This document shows positions 10,103 through 20,367 of a stretch of 64,000 bases of DNA, in pieces. The stretch comes from Myxococcales bacterium (GTDB taxonomy: Bacteria; Myxococcota_A; Polyangia; Nannocystales; Nannocystaceae): positions 310,001 to 374,000 of the forward strand of contig JACKDV010000002.1 of assembly GCA_020633315.1 (NCBI GenBank), read 5' to 3'. The notes under the pieces were generated by a model. The model worked only from the letters and a program-made list of their open reading frames with translations. It searched no databases and was not told the origin of the DNA. Each line of letters starts with the position of its first letter. The stretch's first letter is position 1. A program made the translations under genes and the position numbers.

Positions 10103-10557
10103 CCGCGCGCACGCATCTTGCGCTCGGAGGCCTGCTGCTTGCGGATCACCCCCACCACGCCGATGAGGCGGGCGGCCAGGGTCTCCACCAGATCGTCGAC
10201 GGTCACGATGCCCACCAGCGCGCCGAGCTGATCGACCACCGGGGCCCGCCGCACGCCGGCGTCGCTCATGATCTCGAGGGCCTTGTCCACGTTGAAGGCC
10301 GCGTTGACGGTCACGATCTCCCGCATCATCAGGTCGTCGACGGTCAGCGTCGGGAGCTTGTCGAGCAGCGGCACCACGGCCTCCACCACCACGTCGCGAT
10401 CGGTGACCACGCCCACGGGGATCGTGCGCCCCTCGTGCTCCTCGACGACCACCACGGCGCCCACGTGGCGCTCCCGCATCTTGCGGGCCGCATCCAGCAG
10501 CGCGTCCCCGCGGGAGGCCGTGACCACGTCCTTGGTGCAGATGTCGGCGACGAGCAT
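10099..10557 (-). CDS. CBS-pair signalling protein
   Basis: The 152-residue protein is a tandem pair of CBS motifs. The first covers about residues 5-65 (DALLDAARKMRERHVGAVVV, GVVTDRDVV); the second, residues 75-130 (VTVNAAFNVDKALEIM, RRAPVVD, GIVTVDDLV). Such stand-alone CBS pairs bind adenosyl nucleotides and regulate a partner protein, which cannot be identified here. The start at ATG 10557 gives a compact protein; the longer upstream frame is Pro/Arg/Ala-rich and looks non-coding. A TATGGA hexamer ends 6 nt before the start. The gene is convergent with, and overlaps, the lytic transglycosylase gene by the shared bases CTA. Confidence 0.9.
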   Translation of the reverse strand: MLVADICTKDVVTASRGDALLDAARKMRERHVGAVVVVEEHEGRTIPVGVVTDRDVVVEAVVPLLDKLPTLTVDDLMMREIVTVNAAFNVDKALEIMSDAGVRRAPVVDQLGALVGIVTVDDLVETLAARLIGVVGVIRKQQASERKMRARG

Positions 10558-10765
10558 GAGCGATCCATACCGAGCCTGGGGGCGCGCGGGCAACGCGAGG
10601 CCGGGCACGGCGCCGGTCCGGGGTCGCGAGGCCGAGGGCCGCGGTGATGCGAGGGCAGGCGCGGCGTGGGTCTGGCCTCGCCGTGCTCGGAGGGAGGGTC
10701 GAGCTGTGCCCACGCGGGCCGGCTAGCTCACGTGGGCGTGCGTCCGCGGGCCCTGTCGGCGCTGC

Positions 10766-10771
10766 TATACC
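10766..10771 (+). promoter_or_regulatory. Putative -10 element (TATACC), leaderless geometry
   Basis: TGCTATACC with hexamer TATACC ends 9 nt before the ATG of the aldehyde dehydrogenase gene. No Shine-Dalgarno sequence lies between them. It belongs to the window-wide set of TAnnnT elements close to start codons. Confidence 0.5.
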
Positions 10772-10780
10772 GACCGCGCC

Positions 10781-12292
10781 ATGCCGAGCACGGAAATCGT
10801 CGAAATCTTCGAGGCCATGGGCCTTGCCGCGCCCGCCGATGTCAAGGGGGGGCTCGAGGTGGAGGACCCCAGCTCGGGCGAGATCATCGCCCAGGTGGCG
10901 CAGGACGATCGCGAGGCCGCGATGGCCAAGCTGGCCCGCGCCCACGAGGCCTTCGCCAGCTTCCGCCTGGTGCCGGGGCCGGTCCGCGGCGAGCTCGTGC
11001 GCAAGATCGGCGAGCGCCTGCGTCAGCACAAGGAATCGCTGGCCCGCCTGGTCTGCGTCGAGATGGGCAAGGGCATCGAGGAGGCCCGCGGCGAGGTGCA
11101 GGAGATGATCGACATCTGCGACTTCGCCACCGGCCTCAGCCGCAGTCTCGGCGGTCGCACCATGCTCAGCGAGCGCCCGGGCCATCGCATGTTCGAGCAG
11201 TGGCAGCCGCTGGGCCCCGTGCTGTGCATCACCGCGTTCAACTTCCCGGTGGCGGTGTGGGCCTGGAACGCGGCGCTCGCCCTGGTGTGCGGCGACCCGG
11301 TGATCTGGAAGCCCAGCCTCAAGACCCCGCTCACCGCGCTGGCCACCCACGCCCTGCTGCGTCCGGTGCTCGAGGAGGCGGGCCACGGCGAGGTGCTGCA
11401 GCTGAGCTTCGGGCCCGACCTCGAGGTGGCGCAGGCGCTGGTCGACGATCCCCGCGTGCCGCTGGTGAGCGCCACCGGCTCGTGCGCGATGGGACGCAAG
11501 GTGGCGCCGCGGGTGGCCGCCCGCCTCGGACGCACCCTGCTCGAGCTCGGGGGCAACAACGCCGTCATCGTCGACGAGACCGCCGACCTGGCGCTGGCGG
11601 CCCGGGCCATCGCGTTCGGGGCCGCGGGCACGGCCGGGCAGCGCTGCACCACCACTCGCCGCCTGCTGGTGGCCGAGTCGGTGGCCGAGGAGCTCACCCG
11701 CAAGGTGGTCTCGGCCTACCAGCAGCTACTCGAGCGCATCGGTGATCCGCGGGACTCGGCCAACCTGGTGGGGCCGCTCATCGACGCGGGCGCGCGCGAC
11801 CAGTACGCCGCCGCGATCGCCCAGATCAAGGCCGACGGCGGCGAGATCCTGGTGGGCGGTCGGGTGCTCGAGCGCGCCGGCTACTTCGTCGAGCCCACCG
11901 TGGTGCGGGTGCCCTCCGACCGGGACTTCCCGCTCATGGACCAGGAGACCTTCGCGCCCATCCTCTACGTGCGCACCTTCCCCGACGGCGACCTGGAGCG
12001 GGCCATCGCCATCCAGAACCAGGTGGAGCAGGGCCTGAGCAGCGCGATCTTCACCGACAGCGTGCGGGCGAGCGAGCGCTTCTGGAGCCCCGCGGGTAGC
12101 GACTGCGGTATTGCCAACGTCAACCTCGGCACCTCGGGGGCCGAGATCGGCGGGGCCTTCGGCGGCGAGAAGGCCACGGGCGGCGGGCGGGAGTCCGGCA
12201 GCGACGCATGGAAGGCCTACATGCGGCGACAGACCTGCACGGTCAACGGATCCGACGCCCTGCCGTTGGCTCAGGGCATCCACTGGGAGTAG
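10781..12292 (+). CDS. ALDH7-type aldehyde dehydrogenase (aminoadipate-semialdehyde dehydrogenase-like)
   Basis: The 503-residue enzyme has the aldehyde dehydrogenase catalytic Cys289 (GQRCTTT) and general base Glu255 (LLELGGNNA). The segment NLGTSGAEIGGAFGG followed by GGGRESGSDAWK and the closing PLAQGI are hallmarks of the ALDH7/antiquitin group. Members oxidise 2-aminoadipate-6-semialdehyde (in equilibrium with piperideine-6-carboxylate) in lysine breakdown, using NAD. No other lysine-catabolism gene is adjacent, so the substrate is inferred from family alone. Start ATG 10781 is supported by a TATACC element 9 nt upstream. Confidence 0.92.
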   Translation: MPSTEIVEIFEAMGLAAPADVKGGLEVEDPSSGEIIAQVAQDDREAAMAKLARAHEAFASFRLVPGPVRGELVRKIGERLRQHKESLARLVCVEMGKGIEEARGEVQEMIDICDFATGLSRSLGGRTMLSERPGHRMFEQWQPLGPVLCITAFNFPVAVWAWNAALALVCGDPVIWKPSLKTPLTALATHALLRPVLEEAGHGEVLQLSFGPDLEVAQALVDDPRVPLVSATGSCAMGRKVAPRVAARLGRTLLELGGNNAVIVDETADLALAARAIAFGAAGTAGQRCTTTRRLLVAESVAEELTRKVVSAYQQLLERIGDPRDSANLVGPLIDAGARDQYAAAIAQIKADGGEILVGGRVLERAGYFVEPTVVRVPSDRDFPLMDQETFAPILYVRTFPDGDLERAIAIQNQVEQGLSSAIFTDSVRASERFWSPAGSDCGIANVNLGTSGAEIGGAFGGEKATGGGRESGSDAWKAYMRRQTCTVNGSDALPLAQGIHWE

Positions 12293-12441
12293 GCCGCTCG
12301 CGAAGGCCGTCGCCCTGCCGCGGCCTCGTGCGGGCGCGGGCGACGGGAATCACCGAGCGAGCGGTGCGAATCCGACCAGGACGCCGAGCCTGGCCGAACG
12401 GACATATCGTGCCACCCCACGCGATGGTACGCTGGTGAGCC

Positions 12442-12786
12442 ATGGGATCGACCGTGCCGCTGCAGCCGGGCTCGGCCGACACCGGAGCCGCCGGCGACTC
12501 TCCCGTCGTGCGCACGGATGGCCGGGGCTCCTCCCCCGATGACTCCGTCAGCCCCGAGGTCGCCGCGGCCATCGACGTGGCCGTGGCCGCCCTCGACCGG
12601 CTCGGTGAGGCGCTCGGCGTGGGGCCGCTGCGGACCACGGCCCTGGTCTTCGAGGACAACCCGGTCGCGATCGCCCGCATCGACCACTCCAACGACACCC
12701 GCGCCATCATCGGTCGTCGCACGGAGGTGGTGGGGGCCCTGCTGGCCCGCCTGCGTCGGCTGGCAACGCAGGAGGAGAGCTCGTGA
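12442..12786 (+). CDS. Small unrecognised protein, coupled to coiled-coil gene
   Basis: The 114-residue protein has a disordered Ser/Gly/Asp N-terminus of about 38 residues and then a compact helix-strand-helix region (AAAIDVAVAALDRLGEAL, TTALVFEDNPVAIARIDH, VVGALLARLRRL). The pattern would suit a small roadblock- or longin-like fold, but I see no diagnostic motif and do not claim it. Its TGA stop overlaps the GTG start of the next gene (GTGA), so the two are translationally coupled and probably work together. A TACGCT hexamer ends 8 nt before its ATG. Function unknown. Confidence 0.7.
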   Translation: MGSTVPLQPGSADTGAAGDSPVVRTDGRGSSPDDSVSPEVAAAIDVAVAALDRLGEALGVGPLRTTALVFEDNPVAIARIDHSNDTRAIIGRRTEVVGALLARLRRLATQEESS

Positions 12787-14225
12787 ACACCACGAGTCCC
12801 CCAGCCCCGAAGCGACGAGGATGGCTCACTCGATTGCTCGACGCCTCCGACGAGACGGTGGCCGAGCTGGTCGCGGAGCTCGACAAGACCCAGGCCGAGA
12901 ACGCCCGGCTCGGCGAGCGCCTCGAGCGGGTGAGCCGGCACCACGCCGAGGCGGGGGAGGAGTTCCGCGACGAGCTCGGCCAGGCACGCCGCGAGGTCGC
13001 CGAGGCCCTCGACGAGCTCGACCAAGCGCGTCTCGAGGCCGCCGAGGCCCGCAACGCCGCCGCCCAGGCACGTCGCGAGGTCGTCGAGGCCCTCGGCAAC
13101 GCGGACCAGGCACGCCGCGAGGTCGTCGAGATCCGCAAGGTCGCGGACCTGGCACGCCGCGAGGCCGTCGAGGCCCGCAAGGCCGCAGACCAGGCACGCC
13201 GCGAGGCCGCCGAGACCCGCAGTGACGCCGACCGAGCTCGCCTCGAGCTCGCCAAGGCCCACGACGAGCTCGACCAAGCTCGTCAAGAGCTCACCGAGGC
13301 TCGCAAGGTAGAGGACCGGGCACGCCGCGAGGTCGTCGAGACCCGCAAGGTCGCGGGCCAGGCACGTCGCGAGGCCGTCGAGGCCCGTGAGGTCGCGGAT
13401 CGGGCACGTGGCGAGGTCGCCGAGGCCCGCAACGACGCGGAGCAGGCACGCCGAGAGCTCGCCGAGGCCCAGGGCGCCACGGAGCAGGCACACCGAGAGC
13501 TCGCCGAGGCTCGCAATGACGCGGAGCAGGCACGACGCGAGCTCGCCGAGGCTCGCAACGACGCGGAGCAGGCACGACGCGAGCTCGCCGAGGCCCAGGG
13601 CGCCACGGACCGGGCACGTCGAGAGCTCGCCGTGGCTCGCCACGACGCGGAGCAGGCTCGTCGCGAGGCCACCGAGGCTCAGGGCGCCACGGAGCGGGCA
13701 CGCCGAGAGGTCGCCGAGGCTCGCAAGGCAGCGAAGCAGGCACGCCATGAGGCCACCGAGGCTCAGGGCGCCACGGAGCAGGCACGCCATGAGGTCGCCG
13801 AGGCGCGCAAGGCAGCGGAGCAGGCACGCCACGAGGTCGACGAAGCGGCTCGCAACGCGGAGCAGGCACGCCGTGAGGTCGCCGAGGCCCACGACGACGC
13901 CGCCCGGGCGCGGGCCGAGGCCCAGCGGCTGCGGGACGAGCTGAGCGCCATGGCCAAGCGCCACGAATCCTCGTCGTCGGATCTCGAGGCCGCGATGGTG
14001 GGGCTGTCGCTCGGCCTGGGAGCGTTGACTCGCGGCTTCGGCTCGCGCTCGGAGCTGCCGCTGAGCCTGGAGCTCGCGGCCCTGCGACGGCGGGATCCCG
14101 CGGCGCTCTCCAAGCTGGCACGGCTGCTGACCGACGCGGCACAGCGGCAGACGGACCCCTCGAGCTCGGCGGACGCGCTTGCCCCGCTGGCACGACTGGT
14201 CGATCCGAGCTCGCCCGAGCCCTAG
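12783..14225 (+). CDS. Long coiled-coil rod protein of 14-residue repeats
   Basis: This 480-residue protein starts with GTG behind a strong AGGAGGAG Shine-Dalgarno. The N-terminus (about 1-65) is basic, then helical. Residues 66-373 are 22 in-phase copies of a two-heptad unit of the form EQARRELAEARNDA, with small residues (Ala, Val, Leu, Thr) at positions 3, 7, 10 and 14. That predicts an alanine-cored coiled coil, about 46 nm long if continuous. A C-terminal region (about 400-480) is helical and ends Ser/Pro-rich. There is no signal peptide or membrane segment, so it is probably cytoplasmic. Rod proteins of this kind act as spacers, scaffolds or filaments. The upstream small protein is the obvious partner. 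No family recognised. Confidence 0.85.
   Translation: MNTTSPPAPKRRGWLTRLLDASDETVAELVAELDKTQAENARLGERLERVSRHHAEAGEEFRDELGQARREVAEALDELDQARLEAAEARNAAAQARREVVEALGNADQARREVVEIRKVADLARREAVEARKAADQARREAAETRSDADRARLELAKAHDELDQARQELTEARKVEDRARREVVETRKVAGQARREAVEAREVADRARGEVAEARNDAEQARRELAEAQGATEQAHRELAEARNDAEQARRELAEARNDAEQARRELAEAQGATDRARRELAVARHDAEQARREATEAQGATERARREVAEARKAAKQARHEATEAQGATEQARHEVAEARKAAEQARHEVDEAARNAEQARREVAEAHDDAARARAEAQRLRDELSAMAKRHESSSSDLEAAMVGLSLGLGALTRGFGSRSELPLSLELAALRRRDPAALSKLARLLTDAAQRQTDPSSSADALAPLARLVDPSSPEP
12978..13901 (+). repeat. 42-bp tandem repeat array (22 units) inside coiled-coil gene
   Basis: Twenty-two consecutive 42-bp units, each encoding 14 residues and most containing a core like CAGGCACGCCGCGAG. 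Units 12-20 contain near-identical blocks (NDA-EQARRELAEA and QGAT variants) that alternate, which suggests recent duplication of 2-3-unit blocks. Copy number is a natural candidate for length variation. Confidence 0.9.
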
Positions 14226-14227
14226 CA

Positions 14228-14248
14228 GCCCGTGGCTCCACCACGGGC
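14228..14248 (+). terminator. Hairpin after coiled-coil gene
   Basis: GCCCGTGG and CCACGGGC form an 8-bp perfect stem with a 5-nt loop, beginning 2 nt after the stop codon. The nearest T-run (TTTT at 14273-14276) is about 25 nt further on, so this is not a textbook intrinsic terminator. Confidence 0.4.
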
Positions 14249-14404
14249 GGCTGGACCCGCCGCGGGGGCTCGGTTTTCGTTGCCAGCCCGGCCGGGGGTC
14301 CCTTACGCTGATCTGGCGGAGGGGATCGGCGTGCGGGCCATGGCGGCCCGGCCCTGACGGGTCACGGAAGTGCGATCCCCCGGACCGGAAGGAACGCACC
14401 CACC

Positions 14405-15121
14405 ATGGCCATCACCGAGGAGCTCTACCGCCTGGGCAATTCGTCCCGGCGCCTCAACGCGGGCTCGGACCAGCTCAACCGCCTCATCGAGCGCATCGAC
14501 CAGCTGCTGTCCACGCTGATGATCGGGCTCGACTACGTGCACCCGCGCCCCGTCGACGAGACCACCTCGCTCGACCACAACGGCAAGCGGGTGATCGAGC
14601 TGAGCTACGTGGGCTACCTGCGGGTGCAGCGGAGCTACCACCTGGCGATCAAGACGGTGAAGGTGCTCGAGTCCAAGCTGTCGGTGACCACCCAGACCCC
14701 CGGCGAGATCATGCCGCTGCTCACCGCGCCCCGGCGGCTGCGCTACGCCGCGGTCGACGTGCTCGAGGAGCTGGTGCACGGCCTCGCCGAGCAGGTGGAC
14801 GCGATGGTGGGCTCGCTCGAGCGTCGCTGCCTGGCGGCCGAGTCGCTGGTGCGCAACCTCGAGGAGGTCGCCACGGTCTCGCCCACCGCGATGCCCAGCG
14901 ACTCGGGGCGCCGGGTGATCGCCCCCGACGACGCGATGCCGCGTCGCGGCGGCACCGTGGTGCCCGGCGAGGCGCAGCCCCAGGATCCGGGCCAGTCCTC
15001 CGGTCAGTGGGTGATGCCGGCCAGCATGTCGCACGCCTCGGCGCCCATGCCCGAGGAGGTCCGGCGCAGCCGCACGATCGCGATGGGCTCGGGCGAGTAC
15101 AAGACCCCCGGCTCCGAGTAG
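14405..15121 (+). CDS. Unrecognised cytoplasmic protein, helical N-terminal half
   Basis: The 238-residue protein has a GGAAGGA Shine-Dalgarno before ATG 14405 and about 95 nt of leader after a TACGCT element. Residues 1-155 are predicted largely helical, with long amphipathic stretches (RLIERIDQLLSTLMIGLDYV, LEELVHGLAEQVDAMVGSLE). Residues 156-238 are Pro/Ser/Gly-rich and likely disordered, ending in EYKTPGSE. There is no signal peptide. It follows the coiled-coil gene by 179 bp and precedes metG. No family is recognised. A structural or adaptor role alongside the coiled-coil protein is possible, but only from proximity. Confidence 0.72.
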   Translation: MAITEELYRLGNSSRRLNAGSDQLNRLIERIDQLLSTLMIGLDYVHPRPVDETTSLDHNGKRVIELSYVGYLRVQRSYHLAIKTVKVLESKLSVTTQTPGEIMPLLTAPRRLRYAAVDVLEELVHGLAEQVDAMVGSLERRCLAAESLVRNLEEVATVSPTAMPSDSGRRVIAPDDAMPRRGGTVVPGEAQPQDPGQSSGQWVMPASMSHASAPMPEEVRRSRTIAMGSGEYKTPGSE

Positions 15122-15169
15122 CGCGGGCGGTCCACCGCCGCGGGGCGGGTGTGCTAGAAGCCACCTCCC

Positions 15170-17228
<2,059 letters not shown>

Positions 17229-17236
<8 letters not shown>

Positions 17237-18104
17237 CTTTGGGCTCGTTGTCTCGTTTGGCCACGCGCAGCACCGTGTCGAGTAGATCGGCCCGTCGGAA
17301 TTGAGCTGCGACTCGCTGGAGGCTCGAGGAATCGTCGACTCCCAGGTCGGTGAGGGCGTCGCCGATCCAATCGACGATCATCGAGAACAGGCTGGTCCTT
17401 CGGTTCGCCCAGTCGTCGATGTGGCTGGAGAGTGATCGGTGATCGACACTGCCGAAGCGTGCTCCGAGGAGGGCCATGCCGCAGAGCATCGCGGCATAGT
17501 GCGTCGAGTACGTCAGGAAGGGGGGCGCCGCGCCAGGAGTCGTCTTTGCGATCATCGCCGAGACATCTCGGAAGATCGTCGTTGCGAGTACCACCTGGGC
17601 GCCGTTGAGCCCGTCCGCCCCCCAGCGGGGCCCGTTGTTGCACAGCACCACGCGCACGCTGGGGTAGGTGCCATCGCGGATCAGCGAGCGAATCTCCTCC
17701 ACCCGCGCCTCGATGCTGCTCATCTTCTCGAGCGGCACGTTGGGGTCGAAGATGGTGCGTATGGTCTCGGTGAGCTTGGGGATCTCCGAGGCGGGGAATC
17801 CCGCCTTGCCCGCGAGCGTCTTGTGCTCGTACTTGGCCTGGAACAGGGTCACGAGCATCTCGTCGTCGCCGAGGTGGGTCACGTGGATGGCATCGACACC
17901 GCCGTCCTCTCCACCATCGGTCAGAGCATCCACCGCCTCGTCGAGCTCGATTCCCAGCAAGGTCGACACGCACAGCGCACAAAACGCATTGGAGCGCCGC
18001 CGGGGCTCGTCGTCGCGACCGCGGGCGGCCCGGCGGGCCCCGTAGACCTCGACGAGCTTGCCCACTCGCTGGTCCACGATGCCGGCGTCGAGGTCGGTCG
18101 CCAT
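17229..18104 (-). CDS. AIPR N-terminal-like predicted nuclease (candidate phage defence)
   Basis: The 291-residue protein contains DGGEDGGVDAIHV and then LFQAKYE about 15 residues later. This is the D-x-GG-x-D-x-I ... Q-x-K layout of PD-(D/E)XK nuclease folds, and it matches the N-terminal region of AIPR (abortive infection phage resistance) proteins. A second segment (EEIRSLIRDGTYPSVRVVLCNNG) also suits that region. The usual AIPR C-terminal half is absent: the protein ends about 100 residues later with a helical segment. It may be a short variant, a remnant, or one half of a split system. Codon use is a little less GC-biased than in metG. TACGAT ends 7 nt before the ATG. Its stop overlaps metG by 8 bp. 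Confidence 0.65.
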
Positions 18105-18111
18105 GCGGGGG

Positions 18112-18117
18112 ATCGTA
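18112..18117 (-). promoter_or_regulatory. Putative -10 element (TACGAT), leaderless geometry
   Basis: On the minus strand, GGCTACGAT is followed by 7 nt (CCCCCGC) and the ATG of the AIPR-like gene. No Shine-Dalgarno is present, and the expected transcription start coincides with the start codon. Confidence 0.5.
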
Positions 18118-18170
18118 GCCCGAGACCGCGTCCGAGCGCCGAGCAGGAGCGCTCCCGCTCCGTCGCCGGG

Positions 18171-20051
18171 TCAGGGCGCCTGGCGCTGCAGGGCGAAGCT
18201 CCGCAGGTCCTGGGCCGTGAAGCCCTGGGGCAGGCCCAGCTCCAGCGATGCGCAGTCCACTTGGTCGAGGTCCGTGTCCGGCCCCGGCACGAAGGCGTAC
18301 ACGCTCACCGGCACGTCGTCGGCGGGAGGCGCTCCCACCTCGGCCACCAGCGCAGCGCCGGCGGGGGTGAGCACGAGCTCGGCGTCCACCTGCTGGGGGG
18401 CGTCGTCGTCGGCGGTCAGGGCCAGGGGGAGCTGCACCAGCTCGCAGGCGTCGGTGGGATCGGTGTCGTCGCAGCAGGCCATGAAGCTCACCCGCGTGCC
18501 GTACGAGACCAGGCGCTCGTCGTCGCGACCGAGGTAGGCCCGCAGATCGGCGCTGGGGCTGGCCTGGGTGAGCACGGCGGGGTTGCCCACCATGCTGAGG
18601 TAGGTGGGGTAGGAGCGAGCCACGCGGAACTGGACCACGTCGGCGATGAAGCCGTCGGCCTCCAGCGCGGTGAGCACCTCGGTGCCCACGTGGCGCCCCA
18701 CGGCCAGGGGCAGCACCGCCTGCTCGTAGGGCCCGATCGACAGCTCGATGAGCTGCTCGCCGCCGCCCCCCGAGGGGTTGATGGCGCCCAGGGTGCTGGT
18801 CACCCGGATGATGCGATCGTCGATCCGCGTGGAGGAGGACTGCAGGGTGATGCCCTGCACGCTCACCCCGTCGGCGACCACCACGTCGTCGACCGGCGGA
18901 TCGACGAAGCTCAGGTCCTCCATGATGGGGGAGATCGAGTAGCCGAGGGGGGGGCTCGAGGTGACCCCGGGGAGGGTGGCGACCAGGGTGCCGGGGCCGG
19001 GGCCCTCGTCGGCGACGAGGTCCACGCTGAGCTCCTCGCAGGGGCGGGCGAGCACGGTGGTCTGGTAGCGGGAGGCTCCGTCACCGTTGCTCAGCCGACC
19101 CCGCGTGCTCTCGAGCTCGACGGTCTGCGGCCCGGTGATCGCCGAGCCCTGCAGCACCACGGTGAAGGGGTAGCGGCGGCCGTCGTCCACGATGGGCTCG
19201 GCGGGGGCCGTGAGCACGAGTCGCTCGGTGGCCTCGGTGATCTCGTACTGGAGCACCGAGCCGGGCTGCTGGGGCAGCGCGGCGGCGATCTGCCCGATGC
19301 CGGGCTCGCGGCCGGGGCGGAGCAGGAAGCGGGCCGGGCTGCCGGGGACCATGGACAGCTCGAGCTCGAGCGTGCTGGCGTCGGCCTGGCTGCGGCGCAG
19401 CTCGGCGAGGGTGCTCGACAGCGTGACCGTCTGCGCGACGGGCTGCGCCAGGCCGTCGTCGGGCAGCACCACCTCGAGCTCCACCGTGCTCCCGTTGGCG
19501 GGGATCTGGACCACGGGGTCGCGCGCCTCCAGGCAGTACTGGTAGGCGTCGGCCGGGGTGGGCTCGGCAGGGGGATCCTCGGGCGAGTCGGGACCGCAGT
19601 CGTCGGGGGTGGGCACCGAGACCAGCCGCAGGCAGGGCACGAGACGCGCCACGGTGAGCTCGGCCATGGTCTCGAGGCCGCCGTCGCCGGTGACCACCAG
19701 GCGCCCGTCGCCGGGGGTGGTGCCCACCGCCAGCGAGAACTCGAGGGGGCGTGCACCCCGGGTCCGAAGCTCGAGCGAGCGGTCGCCGGGCTCCTCGGCC
19801 GCGGGCGAGAGCGTGCCCAGGCTGGTGGTGACGGTGAGGGCCTTGCCCGCGGAGGTGTCGTCGGGCACGAAGATCGTCCAGCGGGTGCTCTGTCCCGCGG
19901 CGAGCACGGTGGGTGCCTGCTGGCTGCAGGCGGCCGGCTCCGAGGGGCAGCCGCCGTCGCAGTGGCACAGCAGCAGGTCCCCGCCGTCGGTCTCGGCCTG
20001 GCACGCGAGCATGCCCAGGCCGAGCAGCCACAGGAGAGCCAGGCGTCTCAC
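18171..20051 (-). CDS. Secreted lipoprotein with Ig-like repeats
   Basis: The 626-residue product begins MRRLALLWLLGLGMLACQ, a lipoprotein signal with lipobox MLAC. The mature protein is beta-rich, with repeated segments of invasin/Big-1 character, for example TSLGTLSPA, SSTLAEL, ESTRGRLS and TSTLGAINPSGG. Each has the phrase 'vTS.lG.l' at similar spacing, consistent with four or more Ig-like domains on the cell surface. Cysteine-containing loops occur at the N-terminus (CHCDGGCPSEPAAC). The GTG start overlaps the stop of the 101-residue gene upstream (GTGA), so the two are coupled. It is the last gene of a three-gene operon. A specific ligand cannot be inferred. Confidence 0.78.
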   Translation of the reverse strand: MRRLALLWLLGLGMLACQAETDGGDLLLCHCDGGCPSEPAACSQQAPTVLAAGQSTRWTIFVPDDTSAGKALTVTTSLGTLSPAAEEPGDRSLELRTRGARPLEFSLAVGTTPGDGRLVVTGDGGLETMAELTVARLVPCLRLVSVPTPDDCGPDSPEDPPAEPTPADAYQYCLEARDPVVQIPANGSTVELEVVLPDDGLAQPVAQTVTLSSTLAELRRSQADASTLELELSMVPGSPARFLLRPGREPGIGQIAAALPQQPGSVLQYEITEATERLVLTAPAEPIVDDGRRYPFTVVLQGSAITGPQTVELESTRGRLSNGDGASRYQTTVLARPCEELSVDLVADEGPGPGTLVATLPGVTSSPPLGYSISPIMEDLSFVDPPVDDVVVADGVSVQGITLQSSSTRIDDRIIRVTSTLGAINPSGGGGEQLIELSIGPYEQAVLPLAVGRHVGTEVLTALEADGFIADVVQFRVARSYPTYLSMVGNPAVLTQASPSADLRAYLGRDDERLVSYGTRVSFMACCDDTDPTDACELVQLPLALTADDDAPQQVDAELVLTPAGAALVAEVGAPPADDVPVSVYAFVPGPDTDLDQVDCASLELGLPQGFTAQDLRSFALQRQAP

Positions 20052-20353
20052 GACGGCAACCCCGGCAGCTTCTTGGGCGCAGAACGAGTGTCGGGACCCG
20101 AGGCGCTGCGCTGCGTCGCCACCACCTGCTTGCCCGCGGCCTCGCGGTCGAGGGTGCCGGTGCCGATGGCGACCTCGGACGAGGGCGAGCTCCAGCTCCC
20201 GCTCAGCCGCGCGATCGCGGCCCCGTCGTCGCGGGTGTCGTCGCCCAGCTCGAAGACCAGCAGGCGGCCCGAGGCGGCCTGGTCGGGCACGTCCTTGATG
20301 ACGATGACCTCGAAGTGATCGTCGCGCAGGGGGGTGAGGTGGATCGTGGGCAT
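20048..20353 (-). CDS. Small unrecognised protein in cell-surface operon
   Basis: The 101-residue protein starts MPTIHLTPLRDDHFEVIVIKD and then alternates short hydrophobic strands with charged loops (GRLLVFELGDD); the last 35 residues are Ser/Lys/Pro-rich. There is no signal peptide, which is odd for a gene sandwiched between two exported proteins. It sits 14 bp after the 627-residue gene and overlaps the next gene by GTGA. The arrangement is tight enough to call a real gene, but no family is recognised. Confidence 0.65.
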   Translation of the reverse strand: MPTIHLTPLRDDHFEVIVIKDVPDQAASGRLLVFELGDDTRDDGAAIARLSGSWSSPSSEVAIGTGTLDREAAGKQVVATQRSASGPDTRSAPKKLPGLPS

Positions 20354-20367
20354 GGCCTGGTCGGGAG

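Noticed and set aside
12293..12441. Possible tRNA or small RNA between the aldehyde dehydrogenase and the 114-residue gene
   Set aside because: A GTGCGAATCCGA string is present but no cloverleaf pairing is visible; I see only the TACGCT element near the next start.
12978..13901. Could the regular repeats be a CRISPR array or minisatellite outside coding DNA?
   Set aside because: Units are contiguous, 42 bp, have no spacers, and keep a reading frame with heptad pattern; they belong to a protein-coding gene. Open antisense frames over the array are a by-product of a repeat without stops.
17439..20318. Long plus-strand frame opposite the AIPR-like and Ig-like genes
   Set aside because: Shadow of minus-strand genes with real signal peptide and motifs.
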